Notes under the pieces: model-generated
What the model was told of the DNA's origin: nothing
Seen by the model: the letters and a program-made list of their open reading frames with translations, nothing else
The model's database searches: none
In this document: positions 26,021 through 32,360 of the stretch, piece after piece
How the letters are laid out: each line of letters opens with the position of its first letter
Numbering within the stretch: the first letter of the stretch is position 1
Source: Phormidium sp. FACHB-1136
GTDB lineage: Bacteria; Cyanobacteriota; Cyanobacteriia; Phormidesmidales; Phormidesmidaceae
NCBI RefSeq assembly: GCF_014697375.1
Contig: NZ_JACJRS010000063.1
Coordinates: 1 to 32,360 of the forward strand
Direction: 5' to 3'
Length of the DNA: 32,360 nucleotides
Program-made: the position numbers and the translations under genes

Positions 26021-28063
26021 TTACCGCTCCAGCAAGTGCTTGCCCGTATAGGCATCGAACTTGGCCCAGCCAAACTTGAGGCGGCGGTGTTCGGGGGCGG
26101 TTTGTTCCCACATTTGCAACCAAGTGCGGGCTCCGTCGGGTATCCCTTTGGCCAGCATGAGGTCGGCGTAGGTTTCGCAAAAGGCGCTAAATTCCTCGAC
26201 GTGGAAGCGGTCGCGGGTCATAAAAGACTTCAAAATGGCCTCCGCTGCCTCTAGATCGTCCTCCCGCATGTGCACCCTCACCTGGGACATGGCCGCCATC
26301 ACGTAGTCGGGAAAGCGTTGATGGATCTCGGTCACCAGGGCTTCAGCGTCTTGGTCGCGGCCCTGGACTTGGTAGGCGGCGGCGAGGTTGTTGTACAAAT
26401 CGGGGGAGTCTGGCTCAGCGGCGATGGCTTTGTGCAGCAGTTCTTCGGCCTGCTGGGCGGTGGCTGGGGTCTGCTTACGCAGGAGTTTGATGGCTTGCGT
26501 CAACCACTGCCCCACCCGCTTACCGTGGTTGTAGGCCACCTCGTGATGGATTTCAAAGTCCATCAGGGTGGTTGTTTCCCAGGCTCCGCTGCGCCATAGG
26601 GTAACGTTCTGTTTGTCGATCAGCTTAGCCTGGGAGGCCAGGACAGCCGCCCGGTGGCGTAGTTCATCGGGGCCATTTTGGCCGAGGGCAAAGTCCTTCA
26701 GCGCAGCTAATAGACCGGGATGCTTCACCTGATCGGCGGTGAGCACGATGAACTGCTGCCCCATTGGCCCACCCCGTTCAGCAATGCGGGGCAGCATGGC
26801 CACAAAATCGGGATGGTGATCGAGAAACTGGGTCAGATCCGAGATCAATCGCTGACCCCGGCTGGCCCGTCTGACCGGAGCCACCGTTTGTCGAAAAGCC
26901 TCCATCGTGGGCGGCAGCAGCCATTGTTCCCAGGAGAGCGGCCAAGCCCCATGGCGCTTCCCCACGGGTAATCGCAAATCTGCCAGGTTAGCCTTGGCCA
27001 GCTCAAAGTGGGGGTCGTGGTTGAGCAAGTCTTGCCACAGGGTTTTGGCGCGTTTGATCTTTCCGGTGCGGGCTAGGGCCACGGCCACCCAGTGGTAGAA
27101 CAGGGAACTGGGACGGGGGGGATCCGAGGCATCCTCCGGGTTAGGGGTTTCCTGATGTGTCCCGGATGCCGTTGGGGCGTCCTGGTTGAGGGCATCTCCC
27201 CCTTGGCTCAGAAAGTCCTCAAATAGGGCCACCACCCCTGGATCATCGGCCAGCAGGGTGAGGGCTTCGGCCTTTTTCGTCCAGCCATCCCAGGCCTCGG
27301 CATGGCTGGCTTGCAGCCGTTCGGCATAGGGGCGGGCCTGTTCGGGGTGCTGGGTGAGGGCATAGAACCGCACCAGGTTGGCCAGAGCGTGGATATTGTC
27401 TGGCTGTTGGTCGATTACTCGCTGGGCCTGGGCAATGGCGGCGTCCACCTCCCCCTCGGCCCAATGCAGCAGGGACAGGTTATTTTGGGCGGGCAGAAAC
27501 TCAGGGTGACGCTCGATCACCGCTAGGGTGGCCTCCCGTGCATCGCCATAGTCACCCCGTTCTAGGCAAGCTTGGCCGCGCTCGTGGAGGACGGCAATGT
27601 CTAACCCGTTGGCTTCGGTGAGGCCCATATCCACCAGGGTCTCGTCTAGCAACGGCGCTAGATCGGTGATCATCCGCTGGGCCTCGGTGGCCATTTCATG
27701 ATTTGGATCCAGGGCCAACCCCTGCCGCAAGGCCTGTAGCGCCAACATCGGGCGGATATTCGCCATGCAGGCCGCCCCCAGGGCAAAGGAGTGATCGGCG
27801 TTGGTGGGGTCGAGGGCAACCAGTTTCTCCATTGCCCGTTGATAGCGAACCATGTCGTTCATCTCAAGGCTGGCGTAGGACAGGGCTTGCCACACCGGCT
27901 TGGACTGGGGGAATTGCTCACTGAGATCCGCCAGCCTTTCCATGGCCTCAGCCCCCTGCTTCCGCCGCATCAAGCCCTCGGCCCGCTGAAGCTCCTGGGC
28001 CAAATTAACGCGGCCAAATCCCGCTGGGGCCACCTTCGCAAGGCTCTTTTTTCGCTTAACCAT
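26021..28063 (-). CDS. Tetratricopeptide repeat protein
   Basis: The 680-residue protein has TPR units in two blocks. The N-terminal block (about 22-265) has units around AEGLMRRKQGAEAMERLADL, MEKLVALDPTNADHSFALGA and LRQGLALDPNHEMATEAQRM. The C-terminal block (about 555-650) has LLHKAIAAEPDSPDLYNNLA. A non-repeat central region (~340-540) has no family I recognise, and an acidic, Pro/Ser-rich linker lies near 290-320. There is no signal peptide; the basic start MVKRKKSLAK suggests a cytoplasmic scaffold. Its partner is unknown. It diverges from the cell-wall hydrolase pair across a 371-bp gap. Confidence 0.85.
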   Translation of the reverse strand: MVKRKKSLAKVAPAGFGRVNLAQELQRAEGLMRRKQGAEAMERLADLSEQFPQSKPVWQALSYASLEMNDMVRYQRAMEKLVALDPTNADHSFALGAACMANIRPMLALQALRQGLALDPNHEMATEAQRMITDLAPLLDETLVDMGLTEANGLDIAVLHERGQACLERGDYGDAREATLAVIERHPEFLPAQNNLSLLHWAEGEVDAAIAQAQRVIDQQPDNIHALANLVRFYALTQHPEQARPYAERLQASHAEAWDGWTKKAEALTLLADDPGVVALFEDFLSQGGDALNQDAPTASGTHQETPNPEDASDPPRPSSLFYHWVAVALARTGKIKRAKTLWQDLLNHDPHFELAKANLADLRLPVGKRHGAWPLSWEQWLLPPTMEAFRQTVAPVRRASRGQRLISDLTQFLDHHPDFVAMLPRIAERGGPMGQQFIVLTADQVKHPGLLAALKDFALGQNGPDELRHRAAVLASQAKLIDKQNVTLWRSGAWETTTLMDFEIHHEVAYNHGKRVGQWLTQAIKLLRKQTPATAQQAEELLHKAIAAEPDSPDLYNNLAAAYQVQGRDQDAEALVTEIHQRFPDYVMAAMSQVRVHMREDDLEAAEAILKSFMTRDRFHVEEFSAFCETYADLMLAKGIPDGARTWLQMWEQTAPEHRRLKFGWAKFDAYTGKHLLER

Positions 28064-28434
28064 GGCACATGTTCCCTCTCAACTGAATCCATGCAATCTT
28101 GCCATGTATGGTAGATGATCGGATTTGGCATTATACGCCAGTCAACGGCACTGGCAGATTGAGAAGGCGTGGCATTGGGTCAAGGCTGTCACCGTCGAGA
28201 GGGATGGATTTTGACCGGGGATCGATCTCGATAGGGGTGGGCGGATTATCATGGACAAGGTCTAGCCTTGAGTCTCTGGCGCTGAGGGCATGGATAGTCG
28301 CCATGCCCCCCCGATGTCTAATCTGCCAAGCCGCAGGGGCGAGGTCTCTTGAACCGCTGATACCGGAAGCCAGTCGGATTTTCGATAACCGCCTATCCCC
28401 CACCCGCCACGACCTCCTATCGACGAGAACCCCC
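28064..28434. other. Divergent intergenic region upstream of the hydrolase pair
   Basis: These 371 bp separate the TPR and M15 starts. The M15 frame stays open through most of it, but the residues have no family match and the stretch is rejected as coding because the paralogous lysozyme begins at the same MGTW. It should hold promoters for both directions; no convincing boxes or terminator were seen. Confidence 0.6.
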
Positions 28435-30411
28435 ATGGGCACTTGGGTTAAACAGACCAACCAGGCGATTTATCTGATGTCCGGGAATACCTACCTGGAG
28501 GTCATTCCCAAGCGCCCCTCCTCCACCAACCCCAAGGAGCAGGTGGCCAATGTGTCGGCAATGAAGGGGTGGTTTGCCCGTGGGGATCGGCCCAGGGGGA
28601 TGACCTTCTCCATTGGCACGGGGGATCCAGAACCGCAGCCTACGCCGCCACCATCGGGGGAGGGGCTGGTGATTCCTGATAACAATCAGATCCTGATCAC
28701 TAGCGACACGTTTTTGAAGCTTCGGCCCGTGCAGTCTAGTGGGCTGACCTCCTCCGAAAAGGTGTGGGTGCGGCGAGGCACGCAATTGGCCCTGCGCTAC
28801 TACGCCGAGGGCGGCAGCGACCACTGGCGGGTGGAACTGGCGGAACCCCTGGGCGACGGCAGCCGTACCCTGTGGTATGTCTACAGCCTCCATGCCCGCC
28901 TAGGCACTGAGGCCACCCTCACCATTACCCGCGACACCCTGTTTAAGCAAGAACCCAAGCCCTCCACCAGCCTGCCCAACCATGCCAAGGTGTTTGTGAG
29001 CGAGGCCCAGACCTTCAAGCTAAAATCCTTTCGTCCGGCGGTGGATAATCACACCCTGATTGAACTGGCCGATACCACCCTTGGCCCCAGCAACGAGACC
29101 CTATGGTTCGTCTACAATCTGCACGCCAGCGCCAGTACGGGCGGCGGCGAAATTCCCCGTCCCCACGATGGTCTTCAGGTGCAGACGGTGCGGGACACGG
29201 TGTTTACCCTGCGGCCAGAACCGCCGGAACCCTTGCCGGAATCGCAAAAGGTGGCGGTGCCCAGGGGGCAGGTGTTGAACATTCAGTATTACATCGACCA
29301 GGGCAGCGATCTTTGGCTGATTGACCTAGTGAAGCCGGACTTGGGCGATGGGCAGAATACCCAGTGGTATATCAACACCCAAGACACCAAGCTGATTTCC
29401 AACATCACCCTAACGGTGCTGACCAATACGGTGTTCAAGGCCGAGCCGATAGCCTCCTCAGAACTGGCCCCGGAGGACAAGGTTTCCATTCCGGCCCAAA
29501 CCCAGTTTGCCCTGATTGGCCACCTGCCAGCGGCGGGCAACCATGCCAAGGTGCGCCTTGCCGACACCAGCCTGGGCGAGGACGAGGTAGACACCTGGTA
29601 TGCCTACAATCCCCATGTACGGATTGTGGGCCAGCGGCAACTGCTCCAGGTGCGGGGGGATACGGTGTTCAAAACCAGCCCCGCCCTATCGAGCGAGCTA
29701 CCAGAAACCGATAAGGTGCTGGTGAAATCCAACACGGTGCTGGAAATTAGCTCCTACGCCCAGCCGGAGAAAAACCATGTGCGGGTAGCTTTTAAGGGAG
29801 CGTTTCTGGGTTCCCAAAACCGCAATACCTGGTTCTGCTACGTGCCGGATATCTACATCGTCGGCACCGAAATTGGCAATAACCCCACCGACCAAGCGCC
29901 GCCCCCGTCGCCCTCCGGCAGTCGCGGCATTGCCCTCCAGTTTCCGGGCTTTACGGGTACCTATTACTCCAACGACCCGATTTACTGGACAACCCAGCAT
30001 GGCGAACGGGGAAATTTCACCTGGGGGGAAGCCCTCCATGTCAACGCCAGCACCGGGCAGTATCGCCGCCCCACCAGTGCTGAAGTCATCTACGGCATTC
30101 TGCGGATTGCCAAGGCGTTGGAGGACATTCGTAAACGCTACGGCAGGCCCGTGATCATCACCTCCTGGTACCGCGACCCGGCCACCAATGCGGCGGTGAA
30201 TGGGGCGTCCCAGTCGCGCCATTTGCTGGGGGATGGGGTGGATTTCGTCGTTTCCGGTCGCCATCCCTACGATGTCTATGCGGATTTGGATAGCTGGTGG
30301 GGCAATCAGGGCGGCTTGGCCAGCTCCCGATCCTTCACCCACATGGATGCCAGGGGCTATCGTGCCCGGTGGAACTATGACGGCACTGGCCCCACCCAGG
30401 AGGAGGGTTAA
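28435..30411 (+). CDS. M15-type D,D-peptidase with shared N-module and five SH3-like repeats
   Basis: The 658-residue protein has three parts. Residues 1-67 are an N-terminal module nearly the same as that of the next gene. After a Pro-rich linker, five repeats of about 76 residues (~82-480) each contain a DT(V/L)F-like start, a KVxV strand, and W(Y/F)xY near the end, like bacterial SH3 domains that bind cell wall. After a second Pro-rich linker, the C-terminal domain (~498-650) has SRHLLGDGVD (H596, D603) and FTHMD (H636), the zinc ligands of M15 peptidases, which cleave D-Ala-containing peptide bridges. No signal peptide or membrane helix is visible. The ATG at 28435 is fixed by alignment with the paralogous start, although its ribosome site is weak. 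Confidence 0.85.
   Translation: MGTWVKQTNQAIYLMSGNTYLEVIPKRPSSTNPKEQVANVSAMKGWFARGDRPRGMTFSIGTGDPEPQPTPPPSGEGLVIPDNNQILITSDTFLKLRPVQSSGLTSSEKVWVRRGTQLALRYYAEGGSDHWRVELAEPLGDGSRTLWYVYSLHARLGTEATLTITRDTLFKQEPKPSTSLPNHAKVFVSEAQTFKLKSFRPAVDNHTLIELADTTLGPSNETLWFVYNLHASASTGGGEIPRPHDGLQVQTVRDTVFTLRPEPPEPLPESQKVAVPRGQVLNIQYYIDQGSDLWLIDLVKPDLGDGQNTQWYINTQDTKLISNITLTVLTNTVFKAEPIASSELAPEDKVSIPAQTQFALIGHLPAAGNHAKVRLADTSLGEDEVDTWYAYNPHVRIVGQRQLLQVRGDTVFKTSPALSSELPETDKVLVKSNTVLEISSYAQPEKNHVRVAFKGAFLGSQNRNTWFCYVPDIYIVGTEIGNNPTDQAPPPSPSGSRGIALQFPGFTGTYYSNDPIYWTTQHGERGNFTWGEALHVNASTGQYRRPTSAEVIYGILRIAKALEDIRKRYGRPVIITSWYRDPATNAAVNGASQSRHLLGDGVDFVVSGRHPYDVYADLDSWWGNQGGLASSRSFTHMDARGYRARWNYDGTGPTQEEG
30398..30407 (+). 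promoter_or_regulatory. Strong ribosome binding site for the lysozyme gene
   Basis: The sequence aggaggaggg lies inside the last codons of the M15 gene, six bases before the lysozyme ATG at 30414. The stop and start are separated by two bases. This favours coupled translation, and the downstream protein may be made at a higher rate than the M15 protein, whose own site is weak. Confidence 0.85.
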
Positions 30412-30413
30412 CC

Positions 30414-31085
30414 ATGGGCACCTGGATTAAAGAAACCGATGTAGCCATGTACCTGATGCAGGGCGGCGTGTGGATTTCCCGCATCACCAAAACCCCCTCG
30501 GCGGCGAACCCCAAGGAAAAAGTGGCCGACATCACCGGAATGGAAGCCTGGTTTGCCCGCGCCGATGCCCCCACCGCCATGACCATCTCCCTCGGCACCG
30601 GAGCCCCGGAACCAGACCCCTGGCAGCCGCCTCCGGTAACGGGGCAAATCAACGCCGAAGGGCTAGCCCTGATCAAACATTTTGAGGGACTGCGAACCAC
30701 CGCCTACCAAGATTCTGTCGGCGTGTGGACGATTGGCTATGGCCACACCAGCATGGCTGGCCCCCCAACGGTCTACCCCGGCATGACCATCACCACCGCC
30801 CAGGCCGAAGCCATCCTTCAGCAGGATGTAGAGGTCTTCGAGCGGGGGGTCTCCCAGGCGCTCACCATCGCCACCACCGAAAACCAGTTCTCGGCCATGG
30901 TGTCCTTTGCCTTCAATGTGGGCCTCAGCGCCTACCGCAACTCCACCCTGCTCCGCAAACACAATGCCGGAGACTTCGCAGGAGCCGCCAACGAATTCCC
31001 CCGCTGGATCTACGCCGAGGGCCAAGTGCTACCCGGCCTAGTACGCCGCCGCGAAGCCGAACGCACCCTCTACCTCAAACCCTAA
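30414..31085 (+). CDS. GH24 lysozyme (T4-type muramidase) with shared N-module
   Basis: The 223-residue protein has residues 1-67 homologous to the N-module of the M15 gene just upstream, a short Pro-rich linker, and a GH24 domain (~80-221). The catalytic set matches T4 lysozyme spacing: E91 (HFEGLR), D100 (AYQDS) and T106 (VWTIGYGHT), equivalent to E11, D20 and T26. It should cleave the MurNAc-GlcNAc bonds of peptidoglycan. The C-terminal PGLVRRREAERTLY is also typical. There is no signal peptide, no signal-anchor helix and no holin or spanin gene nearby, so how it reaches the wall is unknown. It could be a phage-derived endolysin or a delivered effector. Confidence 0.92.
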   Translation: MGTWIKETDVAMYLMQGGVWISRITKTPSAANPKEKVADITGMEAWFARADAPTAMTISLGTGAPEPDPWQPPPVTGQINAEGLALIKHFEGLRTTAYQDSVGVWTIGYGHTSMAGPPTVYPGMTITTAQAEAILQQDVEVFERGVSQALTIATTENQFSAMVSFAFNVGLSAYRNSTLLRKHNAGDFAGAANEFPRWIYAEGQVLPGLVRRREAERTLYLKP

Positions 31086-31240
31086 CCCCTGATTGACGGA
31101 CAAAACTTGCTAGCACCCAGATCCATTAAAGGGTCAGGAGACCTGCCCCCTACATTACCCAAACGCTGTAGGGAAGAGGTTTCCTCGCCCGGTGCAGGAT
31201 CTTTTGCCAGTCAATCAGCCTTGCCCCAGGCAGTCTAGTA

Positions 31241-31754
31241 GACTTGTTGCGAAATAGCGGAAAAGTAGACAACTATAAGCATTGCCCATGGATCCCTTCC
31301 CCGCCCTCGGTTAAGCGGCCATCAGAAAACCCCTCAAGACTTGTCACTTTCCGCTGCGGTAGCACCATCTTTTTCCCCAACGCCTCCGCTAACCAGGGGT
31401 GAAGGCGATGCATCCAACGATTCCCCTGGGAACGGTCGAGATCAAATAGAACGCCCCCCAAAGCAAAGGTGGGATACACCTTGACATAAAACACGATGAA
31501 GAACAACTGGGCCTCGACCGTCGCTAAGATCGGGCCCCCGCCGCCCCCTGAAGGGGTAAGGGACTCCGTTGCGGCACCTCCGTTGTCGCCAGTACCCCCG
31601 CAAAGGTCGATTTAAGCTCCTCAAAGGCTTTACGGTTCAACCCCGTCAAGGCACGGAGCCGTCGGTCATTCTGGAGGGCGCGTTGGACGTCCAGAATGGT
31701 ACAACGGGGTTCGCTCGCTTCAGGAGCTATTATCGCTCAATTTCGCAACAAGTC
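31241..31754 (-). mobile_element. IS5-family element, 514-bp internally deleted derivative
   Basis: Perfect 15-bp terminal inverted repeats (gacttgttgcgaaat at 31241-31255 and its reverse complement at 31740-31754) are flanked on both sides by TA, the expected target duplication of the IS427-like subgroup of IS5. The interior holds only the N-terminal part and last few codons of a transposase gene. Full elements are about twice this length, so this is a non-autonomous copy that could be mobilised in trans by an intact relative. Confidence 0.85.
31311..31697 (-). pseudogene. IS5-family transposase remnant (frameshift and internal deletion)
   Basis: Reading the minus strand, LTGLNRKAFEELKSTFAGVL is in one frame. 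After a C/G-rich stretch near 31531-31555 the family sequence resumes in another frame with FFIVFYVKVYPTFALGGVLF and LDRSQGNRWMHRLHPWL, up to KMVLPQRKVTSLEGF. The DDE catalytic region is missing. The text then appears to jump to the gene's last codons (LMAA, stop at 31313-31311). No ATG is seen at the expected start near 31697. It cannot make an active enzyme. Confidence 0.78.
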
Positions 31755-31823
31755 TAAGGAAAACTCTTAAACGCTCCATCTGATACAAGACAATAGAGAA
31801 TTACTTCTAACTTAATTTCATAT

Positions 31824-32084
31824 TTAACTAATTAGTCCTTGTGATCGAGCCATAGCATCATTCAGAACTACGACAGAGGTTGGTGATAAATTCCAGGTTT
31901 TTACTGTGCAATGGAGTGCTTTCTTGAGTGTATCTTATAGCGGTGGAAGCCATTCTTCTTGATGAGCATTGATAACCAATATCAATCTAAACTTTGTTGT
32001 TTCTAGATCAGCTACTTGAAATGGTTCAGGCAATTCTCCATAGGTGGAATGTCGTTTTAAGCAAGTTGCTACAGTCAAAGTGAC
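31824..32084 (-). pseudogene. C-terminal fragment of an unknown gene with an in-frame stop
   Basis: Between the IS1 end and the stop at 31826-31824, one frame reads TYGELPEPFQVADLETTKF, ILVINAHQEEWLPPL, then TAA, then DTLKKALHCTVKTW and SVVVLNDAMARSQGLIS. Continuity on both sides of the TAA in the same frame suggests a CAA to TAA change. The 5' part is replaced by the IS1-type element. I do not recognise the family. Base composition is AT-rich like the HsdR fragment at the other edge, which fits acquired DNA. Confidence 0.6.
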
Positions 32085-32360
32085 GGCACTGGTTCGTTAA
32101 AGTAGGAGGGCTTCAAAGCCCCTAGAATTGAGCAATTCAGCCATTGAGATGGGGCGGGTTGTGAAGCCCATGGCCATCGCGGGGGGCTGCTTGCCCTGGA
32201 GTCCCCAGTGGGGGCGTACCCAATTATGGATCAACCACTGAACGTCCAAACTACGCTGTAAGCCCTCGGTAGTCTTAGCATAGAGGTTTTGGCGGCGGCG
32301 GTAGGCACTACACCGTCGCCGGAGGGCCGCATTGTTCGCCTCATTATGGTTTGCGTGGAC
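32085..32360 (-). mobile_element. IS1-family element, 3' part (partial, runs off right edge)
   Basis: The element probably ends at GGCACTGG (32085-32092), which loosely matches the GGTAGTGC end of the left copy. The adjoining bases 32076-32084 differ from those beside the left copy (185-193), so the two are not one insertion split by the window edges, provided the boundaries are right. Confidence 0.65.
32097..32360 (-). CDS. IS1-family transposase, C-terminal fragment
   Basis: These are the last 87 codons and stop of an InsB-type DDE transposase. HNEANNAALRRRCSAYRRR contains the conserved final-Glu region of the IS1 catalytic triad, followed by LIHNWVRPHWGL and the C-terminal MGFTTRPISMAELLNSRGF typical of cyanobacterial IS1 proteins. 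The frame is intact within the window. The upstream catalytic Asp residues lie beyond the edge. Together with the left-edge fragment, about 100 middle residues of a typical 220-230-residue protein are not represented. Confidence 0.88.
   Translation of the reverse strand, partial: VHANHNEANNAALRRRCSAYRRRQNLYAKTTEGLQRSLDVQWLIHNWVRPHWGLQGKQPPAMAMGFTTRPISMAELLNSRGFEALLL

Noticed and set aside
28099..28434. In-frame 112-codon extension upstream of the M15 gene
   Set aside because: The lysozyme paralogue begins at exactly the same MGTW residue, and the extension has no domain features, so the ATG at 28435 is taken as the start.
1..32360. CCTAGG hexamer appearing many times
   Set aside because: The count noticed by eye (about a dozen) is close to the roughly ten expected for this GC content, so it is not enriched.
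1..32360. Composite transposon bounded by two IS1 copies
   Set aside because: The interior is mostly housekeeping genes with uniform GC, and the elements are cut by the window edges. A contig broken at repeats explains this more simply.

Overview
The window looks like chromosomal DNA from a GC-rich (roughly 58-60% by eye), probably filamentous cyanobacterium. The evidence is gene content: a CtpC-type C-terminal processing protease, a thylakoid-type TPM-domain protein, a DUF4033 (carotene-isomerase D27-like) protein, adjacent DUF948 and YtxH proteins, DUF2288, an MHYT/GAF hybrid kinase beside a response-regulator adenylate cyclase, and heptanucleotide tandem repeats of the cyanobacterial STRR kind. 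I found no copy of the HIP1 octamer GCGATCGC by eye, which points away from HIP1-rich lineages. A Leptolyngbya/Nodosilinea-like origin is a guess. No rRNA, tRNA or CRISPR was seen.

Layout. 1-400: the 5' end of an IS1-family element running off the left edge, inserted into the start of an HsdR-N-like gene. 601-7333: three leftward genes, namely a Tat-exported 5'-nucleotidase/metallophosphatase, a REC-adenylate cyclase, and a very large MHYT-PAS-GAF-HisKA-HATPase-REC kinase. 7605-9722: an AI-2E-family permease with DUF2288, then a CPBP intramembrane protease. 9785-13736: a 7-bp tandem repeat leads into a rightward pair that overlaps by 4 bp, an LpxB-related glycosyltransferase and an 860-residue protein ending in a degenerate CPBP domain. 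13883-22954: mostly housekeeping genes (GlcF-like Fe-S protein, CtpC-like protease, D27-like, TPM, DUF948, YtxH, CutA, dihydropyrimidinase, QueG). 23146-28063: a convergent secreted metzincin-like protease and a TPR protein.

28435-31085 is the most unusual part. Two translationally coupled genes encode a zinc D,D-peptidase-like protein (M15 fold, with five SH3-like repeats) and a GH24 lysozyme. Both begin with the same ~67-residue N-terminal module (37 of 67 identical, no gaps) and neither has a visible signal peptide. One protein would cut peptide bridges and the other the glycan, so together they look like a two-enzyme peptidoglycan-lysis cassette in which the shared module acts as a sorting, delivery or docking tag. 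That role is inference.

31241-32360 is decayed mobile DNA: a 514-bp internally deleted IS5-family element with intact terminal repeats, a gene fragment with an in-frame nonsense codon, and the 3' part of a second IS1-family copy running off the right edge. Both edges lie in same-orientation IS1-type transposase genes, which suggests the window is a contig that broke at a repeated element.
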